A DNA stretch of 64,000 nt from Saprospiraceae bacterium (lineage in GTDB: Bacteria; Bacteroidota; Bacteroidia; Chitinophagales; Saprospiraceae): positions 124,001 to 188,000 of the forward strand of contig JADJJU010000007.1 in assembly GCA_016706365.1 (NCBI GenBank), read 5' to 3'. The position numbers and the translations under genes were made by a program. The notes under the pieces were generated by a model. The model did not search any database. It had not been told where the DNA came from and saw nothing but the letters and a program-made list of their open reading frames with translations. Positions within the stretch are counted from its first letter, which is position 1; the number at the start of each line of letters is the position of its first letter. Shown piece by piece: positions 52,463 to 60,441 of this stretch.

Positions 52463-54883
52463 TCAGAATCTTTGGGGATACAATTCAGGCTTAGCTTCCC
52501 GCATAAGATCATAAGCTGCTTCAAATATCTCTTCCGGGTTTGGTTTGGAAAAGTAATCACCGTCTGATCCATAAGGAGGACGATTTGCTTTGGCAGTGAT
52601 TGTCAAAGGTTTACTGTCTAAATATTGATATCCATTCTGAATTTCCAGGACTTGCTGCATCATATAGGCTGTCCCCCCACCCGGTACATCTTCATCCAGA
52701 AAGATGACGCGATTTGTCTTCTTCAAAGAATATTGTATCAAGTTTTCCAGATCAAAAGGTAAAAGTGTCTGAACATCAATTAATTCTGCATCAATACCAA
52801 CATTTGATAATAAATGGATAGCCTCCTCTGCTACTCTCACGCAGGAACCGTAAGTAACAATTGTAAGATCACTTCCCACTTTCAAAATTTCCGGAGACCC
52901 CAGTGGAACAGTGAATGAATCCACATTATCAGGAAGGCGCTCCTTTAATCTGTAGCCATTTAGACATTCGATAACCAGTCCGGGATCATTTGACTGCAAA
53001 AGAGTATTGTACATTCCAGCGGCCTGAGTCATATTTCTTGGTGTGCAAATATAAATGCCTCTCAATGAACCCAATATCATTCCCATCGGAGAACCGGCGT
53101 GCCATATACCTTCCAGTCTGTGACCTCTGGTTCGGATGATAGCTGGTGCTATTTGTATTCCATTCGATCTGTATCTTACTGTTGCAAGATCATCGGACAG
53201 TGCAGGTAAAGCATACATCAGATAATCCAGGTATTGCATTTCAGCAATAGGTCGCAATCCACGCATTGCCATTCCGATAGCTTGCCCTGCTATAGTCCAT
53301 TCTCTGATACCGGTATCAAAAATGCGTTCAACTCCAAATTTTTCCTGCAAACCTGCAAAGCCCTGATTGACATCTCCAATTTTACCAACATCTTCTCCAA
53401 ACGCAAATGTGTTGGGATAATTTTCAAATGTCTTTTCAAAAAAGTGGTTCAGTACCTGAAAGCCATTTAAAACCGGACTTTCATCTGAATAAACTGCCGG
53501 AACTACCGGTACAGCAAGTGCTGAAGATGAACCTGAGGCATATAATTCACTGGTGTACACTTCATTGTACTTGCTCAAATATGGTTTTAACCAGGAATCC
53601 AAATTGGCTGCTGCACTTGCATCCACTTCAGGTAGTAAATATCTTAATCTTCTTGCATTTCCAATTACTTCCGCTATTCCCGGAAGTATGGCCGAAGTTA
53701 TTTCCTTTTCAAGATCCTGAATTGCCTTATAATTATCACGATTGCTGATGCTCTGATAAAAAACCTTCAATTCAGAAAGGGCTTTATTTGCCGGAGCGGT
53801 GAAGGCCTCCCAGGCTCTCGTTTTACATTCACGCACATATTCTTTGGCTTTCAACTTGATTTCATCCAGATTTTCTTCTGTTGCAAATTCGTTTGATACA
53901 ATCCATTCCCCCATTTTTTTAATACAATCAAAATCCAGCTCCCACTGCAATCTCTCCTGTGATTTATATCGCTCATGAGAACCTGAGGTGGAATGACCCA
54001 GGGGTTGAGTTACGTCCTGAACATGCACTAATACCGGAATATGCTTTTCACGCGCCTTTTGAGCAGCTTTTTCATAGACCTCACACAAAGCAGTATAGTC
54101 CCATGCTTTTACAGTATATATATATATCCCATTTCCATCTTCATCCAGAAGAAACCCTTCAAGGGCCTTGGAAATACTTTCCTTAACTGTCTGCAATGCT
54201 TTTGGAACAGATATACCATATCCATCGTCCCACACCGAAACCACCATTGGAACCTTAGTAACTGCAGCTGCATTCATGGTTTCAAAAAATATGCCTTCAG
54301 AAGTACTTGCATCACCGATGGTAACAAATACTACTTCATTACCATTGTCCGATAAATGATCATAAGAAGCCAGTTCTGGTACATTTCTGAACATCCTGGA
54401 AGCAAGGGCAAGTCCAAGACCTCGGGCCATCTGCCCTGCTGTTGGAGAAATATCTGCTGTAATATTGTATAAATCTTTGAGTGGTAACCAGGCCCCGTCT
54501 TTGTCCACGAATGGTGTGGCAAAGTGACTGCTCATCTGACGACCACCACTGAAAGGATCATTGAAAGGATCAGCATATAATTGGGCTAAATAGTCTTCCA
54601 CACTGCATAATCCAAGTGCAAAAACGATAGTCTGATCCCGGTAATATCCTGAGCGAAAATCTCCCTTTTGAAAAACTCTTGCCAATGCCAATTGTGGAAG
54701 TTCCTTGCCATCACCGGATATACCAAACTTGGCTTTACCTGTTAGTACTTCTTTTCTGGAAAGTATCGATGTTTCTCTGCTGACACATGCAATATAATAA
54801 TCCTTGAGAACTTCCTGAATAAAGGGATCTTCAATCTCCATCACCTGCGGAATTACTGCCTGTACACTTAGCACATCTATCAT
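52463..54883 (-). CDS. 2-oxoacid dehydrogenase E1, fused alpha and beta subunits
   Basis: An 806-residue TPP enzyme with the alpha subunit (residues about 1-400) joined to the beta subunit (about 480-806). The TPP motif GDASTSEGIFFETMN is near residue 190. The beta part shows FAFGEDVGKIGDVNQGFAGLQEKFG, EMQYLDYLMYALPALSDDLA, and a C-terminal transketolase domain (TIVTYGSCVRVAEEA, FLDEDVPGGGTAYMM). Fusions of this form are common in Bacteroidota and usually serve the branched-chain or pyruvate-type complex. The E2 and E3 genes are not in this window. It is a single-gene unit. Confidence 0.92.
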   Translation of the reverse strand: MIDVLSVQAVIPQVMEIEDPFIQEVLKDYYIACVSRETSILSRKEVLTGKAKFGISGDGKELPQLALARVFQKGDFRSGYYRDQTIVFALGLCSVEDYLAQLYADPFNDPFSGGRQMSSHFATPFVDKDGAWLPLKDLYNITADISPTAGQMARGLGLALASRMFRNVPELASYDHLSDNGNEVVFVTIGDASTSEGIFFETMNAAAVTKVPMVVSVWDDGYGISVPKALQTVKESISKALEGFLLDEDGNGIYIYTVKAWDYTALCEVYEKAAQKAREKHIPVLVHVQDVTQPLGHSTSGSHERYKSQERLQWELDFDCIKKMGEWIVSNEFATEENLDEIKLKAKEYVRECKTRAWEAFTAPANKALSELKVFYQSISNRDNYKAIQDLEKEITSAILPGIAEVIGNARRLRYLLPEVDASAAANLDSWLKPYLSKYNEVYTSELYASGSSSALAVPVVPAVYSDESPVLNGFQVLNHFFEKTFENYPNTFAFGEDVGKIGDVNQGFAGLQEKFGVERIFDTGIREWTIAGQAIGMAMRGLRPIAEMQYLDYLMYALPALSDDLATVRYRSNGIQIAPAIIRTRGHRLEGIWHAGSPMGMILGSLRGIYICTPRNMTQAAGMYNTLLQSNDPGLVIECLNGYRLKERLPDNVDSFTVPLGSPEILKVGSDLTIVTYGSCVRVAEEAIHLLSNVGIDAELIDVQTLLPFDLENLIQYSLKKTNRVIFLDEDVPGGGTAYMMQQVLEIQNGYQYLDSKPLTITAKANRPPYGSDGDYFSKPNPEEIFEAAYDLMREAKPELYPQRF

Positions 54884-55284
54884 ATAAGGTCTTTTTCTTG
54901 AAGTTATAAATTAACTCTAAACAAACTTGAGACACCAAAGATACAAAATAAAATTTGGCACAATTTGCTTTCAAATTCAATTTCATTGAAGACTTTCATT
55001 ATTTATTTTTCCAATAAGCTCTTCTTCCCATTCAGAAAGATATCTGGTTCGGTCAGAAAACAACTGCGACCCTCATCAGTTTAATTGGAATTTAAGTTTT
55101 AATGAAATTCAAAATAAATTCTTACTGACATGCAATTAATTATAGAGTTTTATTTTACAAAATCCAAAATTATCAAAATCTTATACTTAACTTATCATTA
55201 ACATCCATTATATATTGATTGATGATAAGTATGGAAAAGGTATCTTATTTTTGTATCATCATTTATATCAAATCTATTACAACC
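54884..55284. other. Divergent intergenic region, 401 bp
   Basis: It lies between the E1 gene (minus) and the DUF1573 gene (plus). A TATTTTTG at 55246-55253 matches the -7 box about 30 bp before the DUF1573 ATG; the nearest TTG lies 24 bp upstream of it, slightly too far for a standard -33. The rest is AT-rich without other evident features. Confidence 0.5.
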
Positions 55285-55749
55285 ATGAAAAAATTTCTCA
55301 CACTTCTTCTAATGATGACTGTTGTTTCTGCGGGTCTGTTTGCACAAGCAAAAAAAGACACTAAAGTTAGCGGCCCGGTAATGAACTTCAAAGAGACTAC
55401 TGTTGACTATGGAGTTATTCAACAAAATGACGAGCCTTACAGAGAGTTCCATTTTACAAACAATGGTACTGAGCCACTTTTGATCAAAAATGCAAAAGGT
55501 AGCTGCGGATGCACAGTTCCTGAATATTCAAAAGATCCGATCATGCCGGGTGAATCAGGAATATTGAAAGTAAAATATGATACTAACCGCGTAGGTCCTA
55601 TCAATAAGACAATCACAGTAACAACTAACGAAGTTGCTAATGAAAACAGGATTCTTTACATCAAAGGTGAAGTAAAGAAGAAAGAATCTGCTGAAAGCGT
55701 ACCTCCTGCTAAAGACAAAGGTATCTTCACCAATTCTCCAAAAGGATAA
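55285..55749 (+). CDS. DUF1573 secreted protein
   Basis: A 154-residue protein from the ATG at 55285 (MKKFLTLLLMMTVVSAGLFAQ), an ideal signal peptide; the frame is open for 22 codons upstream. The DUF1573 domain is complete: VDYGVIQQNDEPYREFHFTNNGTEPL, KGSCGCTVPEYSK with the conserved C-G-C pair, and IMPGESGILKVKYDT, an immunoglobulin-like periplasmic or surface domain. The function is unknown but the family is very abundant in Bacteroidota. The tail is lysine/proline-rich. A strong terminator follows. Confidence 0.9.
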   Translation: MKKFLTLLLMMTVVSAGLFAQAKKDTKVSGPVMNFKETTVDYGVIQQNDEPYREFHFTNNGTEPLLIKNAKGSCGCTVPEYSKDPIMPGESGILKVKYDTNRVGPINKTITVTTNEVANENRILYIKGEVKKKESAESVPPAKDKGIFTNSPKG

Positions 55750-55770
55750 GAAATTTTCTTCCGATATATT

Positions 55771-55808
55771 TAAGAGCCCGCAGTTTACCTGTTGGGCTCT
55801 TTTTTTTG
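55771..55808 (+). terminator. Rho-independent terminator after the DUF1573 gene
   Basis: AAGAGCCC and GGGCTCTT form a perfect 8-bp stem around a 14-nt loop, followed by a run of eight T. It lies about 25 bp after the stop. Confidence 0.88.
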
Positions 55809-55859
55809 TTTGAAAATTGAATTTGAACTTTTAGCAGGATGTCTATAGCTAGAGACATG

Positions 55860-56064
55860 GCATTTTGGGTAGAGAGCAGGCGAAAGACAATTCGTCCTCA
55901 AAAACGAGCAACGGTCTGTTCATTCATCACTCATAATACATCACTAATAACTGGCTGTTCATCTATATCGATTGACTACTTAGGGTGCATTTTGGTTAGA
56001 GAGTGGGCTCACCGGCTGCTGATTCATCACTCATAATACAAAAATCATAACAGGCTGTTGATCT
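55860..56064. repeat. Imperfect direct repeat, two units
   Basis: Unit A (55860-55964) and unit B (55987-56064) share GCATTTTGG-T-TAGAGAG, then a perfect 19-bp ATTCATCACTCATAATACA (55922-55940 and 56022-56040), then GGCTGTT-ATCT. The offset is 127 bp for the first word and 100 bp for the others, so unit B lacks about 27 bp. Confidence 0.7.
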
Positions 56065-56070
56065 TATCAC

Positions 56071-56164
56071 TTATATCTCATCTCTTATATCTTATCTCTT
56101 ATATCTCATCTCTTATATCTCATCTCTTATATCTCATCTCTTATATCTCATCTCTTATATCTCA
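56071..56164. repeat. 14-bp tandem repeat TTATATCTCATCTC, about 6.7 copies
   Basis: Six full copies (the second with one change, TTATATCTTATCTC) and a partial seventh that runs into the stop codon of the response-regulator gene at 56162. In the regulator's mRNA this would be a purine-rich GAGATGAGATATAA tail. Confidence 0.93.
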
Positions 56165-56869
56165 AACAGCACTCTCCTGTTTCCTTACATTCAATATAAA
56201 CCCAACTTTAAAAACATTGTCGATACTGATTTGAGGATCGTTTGCCAACATCTTACGCAGATGCGAAATAAAGACATCAAAGCTTCTTCCAAGGAAGTAA
56301 TCCTTTTTTCCATAAATGGCCTCTACCGCTTCATCCCTTTTGAGGATTTGATTTTTATTCTGACAAAGCAACTTTAGAACAGCATTTTCTTTTTCCGTAA
56401 GTCTCCATACTTCATCATTCCAGCTAAGTTCCTGACGTGCATGATCAAATAAATAATCTCCTACATTCGTGGGGTTTTCCAATTCAGTCGCCACTTCTAC
56501 CTTTCCATTTCTCTGCAACATTACCCTCATCCGGCAGAGTAGCTCATCCTGATCAAATGGCTTCAGAATATAATCCTGGGCACCCAGCGCAAAGCCCCTC
56601 AATTTATCTTCTTTTAACGTCCGGGCAGTCAAAAAAAGAAATGGAATCTTTGGATTCGCATTATGAATCTTTTCGGCTAATTGAAATCCATCCATCCCGG
56701 GCATAGAAACATCCAATATACATAAATCGTAAGTGTGTTGTTGGAAACTTTTCCATCCGGTCAGACCATCCCGACAAAGCTTGACTTCAAAATCTTCGTC
56801 CTCTAATAACTCAGTTATAAGAAATCCCAAACTCGTGTCATCTTCAACTAATAATATCTTCTTGTGCAT
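56162..56869 (-). CDS. OmpR-family response regulator
   Basis: A 235-residue regulator from the ATG at 56869 (MHKKILLVEDDTSLG); the frame is open 7 codons upstream. The receiver has the acidic pair Glu9/Asp10-Asp11, the phospho-acceptor Asp53 (ILDVSMPGMDGF) and the lysine in ILKPFDQDEL. The C-terminal winged helix has LTEKENAVLKLLCQNKNQILKRDEAVEAIYG and SFDVFISHLRKML. It would bind direct-repeat DNA sites once phosphorylated by the kinase, whose gene overlaps its start by 26 bp. The likely target is the divergent cysteine-rich gene. Confidence 0.92.
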   Translation of the reverse strand: MHKKILLVEDDTSLGFLITELLEDEDFEVKLCRDGLTGWKSFQQHTYDLCILDVSMPGMDGFQLAEKIHNANPKIPFLFLTARTLKEDKLRGFALGAQDYILKPFDQDELLCRMRVMLQRNGKVEVATELENPTNVGDYLFDHARQELSWNDEVWRLTEKENAVLKLLCQNKNQILKRDEAVEAIYGKKDYFLGRSFDVFISHLRKMLANDPQISIDNVFKVGFILNVRKQESAV

Positions 56870-58157
56870 GTATTTTCTCAGTTTTCTCAACTAAAAATCC
56901 GGGAATCCGGACCACAAAAGTGCAGCCTCTACCCGGTTGGCTTTCAACCCAAACTTTTCCATTATGCAATTCAACAATCTTTTTTACATATGCCAGGCCC
57001 AGCCCAAAGCCTTTGACATTTCCTTCCTCTGTATTACAGACCCGTTGAAATTGATTAAAAATTCTGTCCTTATCCCCCGGCTGAATACCCGGACCATTAT
57101 CCATTACCTGAATGGATACCAAATTGTCTTCCAATGATGTCGATAGACTTACTACAGGATTTTTATCCGAATACTTAATAGCATTTTCCACCAGATTTCT
57201 TAGTACATTCTGCAAATGTTCAGGATCACCCATAATTCTGATTTGTTCAGATATTCCCGAGTTATCAACTATTGCACCCTTTGCTTCTGCGCTGAGCCTG
57301 AGTTCTTCCTGAACATTTCTTGCCATTGCTGCAAGGTCAATTTCTTCATTTTGAAGCTGGAAATCGCCGTTTTCAAACTGCGCCATTTGCAAAATGCTTT
57401 CAACCTGCCGCCTCAATTTATCGTTTTCTTTTTGTATGGTCTGAACAAGATTTTCATTATATAATGGTTGATTCTTCTTTTTCAAAATTTGAAGTGCGAG
57501 ACTGATATTGGAAAGTGGGGTTCTGAATTCGTGGGCCATTTGATTGAAAAAATCTTTGTTGGTATTGAGCAAGCGCTTTTGACGGCGAAGCATCCAGTTT
57601 GCCAATAACAACACAAAAGCCGTGAAGCCAATAATCAAAATAGTCGCACCTATCATCCATTTTAATTTGCGGAGCAGATAACCCGGTTTGCCTGGAAATG
57701 TAACTTCCAAAGATGCTGAAGAGATGTTATTATCATTGCCGGGAACTTCGACAACATGTGAATTTAAGAGATCCCGAAAATTTTCTCCCTGATTAGGTAT
57801 TTGCGTGATTTCAAATTCAAGATCAATCTGATAAAATGCCAGTGATTGTCTGAGTTGCTCTCTAAAATTAGGATCATCAGCTAATTCTGATGGTAGACTG
57901 CTGCAGCACGCTTGTGCTGATTCTTCCGTTGCAGATTCAACTGCTGCAGAGCAATGAGCTGCTTTTTTTTCACATACAGGGGTGGCACCGAATGCTTCCA
58001 GGGCAGAACACACTGCCATACAAACCTGCTGATCAAATGTCCTTTCCAATTGTTGTCTGGAATGATTCATCCACATCGCCTGGAAAATCACCAATCCCAC
58101 AACTGCCAGCGCAGATGCAATCAGAAGAACAGAACTTTTCGAGATATCTGATTTCAT
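56844..58157 (-). CDS. Sensor histidine kinase with cysteine-rich periplasmic domain
   Basis: A 437-residue kinase. Membrane segments lie at about residues 9-28 and 168-188. The periplasmic part between them contains six cysteines (C46, C50, C62, C69, C84, C85), including an adjacent pair, and one His next to C69. This is unusual for a Bacteroidota sensor and suggests metal or thiol-redox sensing. The cytoplasmic part is standard: H-box FFNQMAHEFRTPLSN with His209, N-box NLVENAIKYSD, DNGPGI and GFGLGLAYVKKIVELH. It shares an operon with the regulator downstream and faces the cysteine-rich secreted protein gene across a 191-bp gap. Confidence 0.93.
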   Translation of the reverse strand: MKSDISKSSVLLIASALAVVGLVIFQAMWMNHSRQQLERTFDQQVCMAVCSALEAFGATPVCEKKAAHCSAAVESATEESAQACCSSLPSELADDPNFREQLRQSLAFYQIDLEFEITQIPNQGENFRDLLNSHVVEVPGNDNNISSASLEVTFPGKPGYLLRKLKWMIGATILIIGFTAFVLLLANWMLRRQKRLLNTNKDFFNQMAHEFRTPLSNISLALQILKKKNQPLYNENLVQTIQKENDKLRRQVESILQMAQFENGDFQLQNEEIDLAAMARNVQEELRLSAEAKGAIVDNSGISEQIRIMGDPEHLQNVLRNLVENAIKYSDKNPVVSLSTSLEDNLVSIQVMDNGPGIQPGDKDRIFNQFQRVCNTEEGNVKGFGLGLAYVKKIVELHNGKVWVESQPGRGCTFVVRIPGFLVEKTEKIHAQEDIIS

Positions 58158-58300
58158 ATAAATATAAATATCGTGTTTTTTGCCGGATATGGCTTATTGA
58201 CAGGACAAATATCAGTAAATTTGTAATGGAGTATTTCAATATAACAAGTGCTTAACAGGTTTGTAACACTTGAAAAACAAAAAGCAATACAGAGTCACCA

Positions 58301-58308
58301 TACCTTTG
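58301..58308 (+). promoter_or_regulatory. Putative -7 box of the cysteine-rich protein gene
   Basis: TACCTTTG matches TAnnTTTG exactly, 40 bp before the ATG at 58349. There is no TTTG at 19-21 bp upstream, so the promoter may need an activator, possibly the adjacent response regulator. Confidence 0.45.
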
Positions 58309-58348
58309 TTCTGACAATTTAATTAAATCCGTAAAAAACTCACAGACT

Positions 58349-58735
58349 ATGAAATCAATTCTTTTAACTTTCATGATGGTAATGGGACTTGCTATTAATT
58401 ATTCAAATGCTCAGGTAGCAAGCTGCCAGCCTTGTCCTCCGGGATGTTGCGCCACCAAAGCATGCACACCTGAAGACTGCGCTAAGATGGGTTGTGACAT
58501 TTCAAAATGTAAATCATCAAAGGCTAATGCCAGTCAAGTGTCAGCCAAAGACTCTAAAAAGTGTTGTGCAACTGGCGCAAGTGTTTCAAGCACTACTAAT
58601 AACAAAATGTGTTGTGCAGCTGATGCAAAAAACACTACAACATTTATTACTGCAGTTAGCTTAATAGTTCCTTCTCAGGCACCGAAAACAAATATTGCCA
58701 CAATGGCAAGCCTTTCGACTCCTCAAGGACAATAG
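58349..58735 (+). CDS. Cysteine-rich secreted protein
   Basis: A 128-residue protein with a signal peptide (MKSILLTFMMVMGLAINYSNAQ). Twelve cysteines follow: C26, C29, C33, C34, C39, C44, C49, C54, C72, C73, C88 and C89. Three are adjacent pairs (GCCA, KCCA, MCCA) and one is a CxxC (CQPC). The spacing is metallothionein-like and the body is low in aromatic residues, so the protein likely folds only around metal or disulfides. The last 35 residues are Ser/Thr/Pro-rich without cysteine. I do not recognise a family. It is divergent from a kinase whose sensor domain is also cysteine-rich, and a strong terminator follows. Confidence 0.8.
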   Translation: MKSILLTFMMVMGLAINYSNAQVASCQPCPPGCCATKACTPEDCAKMGCDISKCKSSKANASQVSAKDSKKCCATGASVSSTTNNKMCCAADAKNTTTFITAVSLIVPSQAPKTNIATMASLSTPQGQ

Positions 58736-58761
58736 GAACCAGAAAACCTACAAAATCCCCG

Positions 58762-58794
58762 AAGCCGACACAAGCAATTGTGCCGGCTTTTTTG
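58762..58794 (+). terminator. Terminator after the cysteine-rich protein gene
   Basis: A 12-bp stem AAGCCGACACAA / TTGTGCCGGCTT (one mismatch, loop GCAA) followed by six T. It lies 27 bp after the stop. Confidence 0.9.
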
Positions 58795-58885
58795 TTTTAT
58801 GTCGATTAAGTTCTGATTTTGATTACATTCTAAGTATCAGAAGTAACGATTCAATCACAATACAACAGGTCTGAATATCATATAA

Positions 58886-58916
58886 TTTGAACCGGGTAAT
58901 TGCACTATTATTTTTG
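58886..58916 (+). promoter_or_regulatory. Bacteroidota-type promoter of the globin gene
   Basis: TTTG at 58886-58889 (-33) and TATTTTTG at 58909-58916 (-7, TAnnTTTG) are separated by 19 bp, the standard spacing for the Bacteroidota primary sigma factor. The box lies 48 bp before the globin start. It is the best full match in the window. Confidence 0.65.
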
Positions 58917-58964
58917 TATCGTGGAAATCATCAATTATAAGGTCGATCATAAAGCATCCCGAAA

Positions 58965-59402
58965 ATGGTTTTAAACAAATTCATAGACACCGGCCAATCC
59001 TTAAGTGAGAATGAGATCAAGGCCATCAAAAAAAGCTGGCGAATATTAGCACAGATTGACCCGGCCATTATAGGAGATGTTTTTTACCGTAAATTATTCC
59101 TTTCCTATCCGCGTTACAAGCATATGTTCCCACTTGACATGAAAGCTCAATCGCTTAAGCTTGTACATATGCTCAATCAGATAATCATGAGGGTAGAAAA
59201 CCTTGAAAGTATGAATCAGATATTAAAAGAATTGGGCTCCAGACATATAGGGTATGGTGTTCAAATGAGTGATTATGAGGCTGTGGGTAAGTCATTGATA
59301 TGGACATTAGCTCAAACACTGGGATCAGACTGGAATGAAGAATTGGAATCATCCTGGTCATTATTATATGCACATGTCAGTCAGAAAATGACGCAAAATT
59401 GA
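58965..59402 (+). CDS. Single-domain globin
   Basis: A 145-residue haem globin related to the globin domain of flavohaemoglobins. It has the B10 tyrosine Tyr41 (DVFYRKLF), the CD1 Phe in YKHMFPLD, a likely E7 glutamine Gln62, and the proximal histidine His94 in GSRHIGYGV. Tyr B10 with Gln E7 favours tight O2/NO binding, suggesting NO detoxification or sensing rather than oxygen transport. No reductase domain is attached. It is preceded by a good promoter and followed on the same strand by an SseB-like gene. Confidence 0.88.
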   Translation: MVLNKFIDTGQSLSENEIKAIKKSWRILAQIDPAIIGDVFYRKLFLSYPRYKHMFPLDMKAQSLKLVHMLNQIIMRVENLESMNQILKELGSRHIGYGVQMSDYEAVGKSLIWTLAQTLGSDWNEELESSWSLLYAHVSQKMTQN

Positions 59403-59573
59403 ATCTTAAGAATGATTGCAACAATTAATTTAAATCCTTTACAAGTTCCTTTTTGCAAGTTCACTTCGTATAACAATAGGTATATATATTGCAAAAGCTA
59501 ATCAAATGGGATTTAGGACATTTTCAGGAAAAATTCAAAAAATCAGGAAAACGATAGATCAAATCTTGAAATT

Positions 59574-60290
59574 TTGATATTGGAAAGCAAGCAAAGGGGA
59601 TCCTTTAGCTCTGAATTCTATAAGAAAGTCCTCTGTGAAGATTTGATCATCCTAACTTACAACACTGAATCACCGGAAGGACAGCATGATCTCCATCAGC
59701 AATCTTCTGTCAATATCGTAACTTACCCTGAGGGTCAAATTCCAATTTTCACTTCCGTGGACAGAATTTATGATAAGGCAGTTATCAAAGAAAAGGTACA
59801 ATATATTCTGATGAAAGGAATTGATCTTTTCAGCATGGCAAAAGGAGCTACTTTCATTGTGAATCCATATTCTGATACTGTTAAAGAATTTTTACCTGCA
59901 GAAGTTGAGATAATGCTGAATCAATCTGAAACCAAAAATGGCCTTTCAATGGAGAAAGTTTCTGATATTCAGATAGGTCAACCTGATGACTATCCAAATG
60001 AAATGCTAAAGAATTTGTCTGACTTCTTTTCGACCCGGAAAGAAGTTTTATCAGCTTATATTGGTTGGATATTTAATCCCAGTGCGAATAAAGAACCACA
60101 TTATATTATCGGAATAAAAGCCAATGATGATTCAAAAACCTTGGTAGCAGCAGCCTGCGGTATTGCAATGGAAGCCCTGCCCCAGAAAGAAGCAGTGGAT
60201 ATAGTAGTATTGAGCAGACGCAGCATAATCAGCGATTTTCTGATCCATAAAACTAAACCATTCTACCAGAGACCAGTGCAAATCTCATAA
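59574..60290 (+). CDS. SseB family protein
   Basis: A protein of about 238 residues with both SseB parts. The N-terminal domain reads EFYKKVLCEDLIILTYNTE, then YPEGQIPIFTSVDRIYD and KGATFIVNPYSDTVKEFLP. The C-terminal domain starts KEVLSAYIGWIFNPS and ends IISDFLIHKTKPFYQR. SseB is named for enhanced serine sensitivity; its biochemical role is unclear. The start is doubtful: only TTG codons (59574, 59580) are available, and coding-like sequence (KNQENDRSNLEIL) continues upstream to a stop at 59514. An ATG at 59507 in another frame suggests a frameshift near 59512-59518. Confidence 0.78.
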   Translation: MILESKQRGSFSSEFYKKVLCEDLIILTYNTESPEGQHDLHQQSSVNIVTYPEGQIPIFTSVDRIYDKAVIKEKVQYILMKGIDLFSMAKGATFIVNPYSDTVKEFLPAEVEIMLNQSETKNGLSMEKVSDIQIGQPDDYPNEMLKNLSDFFSTRKEVLSAYIGWIFNPSANKEPHYIIGIKANDDSKTLVAAACGIAMEALPQKEAVDIVVLSRRSIISDFLIHKTKPFYQRPVQIS

Positions 60291-60441
60291 AAATTCATCC
60301 AGCAGGTTTTACAAATATTAAATGGTAAAATGAAGAGTATGGATTCCATGAGGATGAAAAATTACCCCATTTAAAAAGCAAATTCATACACTTCATTAAA
60401 ATCCTGCAGAAAATAAACACAAGGTCTTCATATCTTGTAGC

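Larger units (their letters stand above)
55750..56161. other. Intergenic region with terminator and two repeat blocks
   Basis: A 412-bp gap between the DUF1573 gene and the stop of the response-regulator gene on the other strand. It holds a terminator (55771-55808), an imperfect direct repeat of 80-105 bp (55860-56064) and a 14-bp tandem repeat (56071-56164). No coding potential is seen. Confidence 0.8.
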
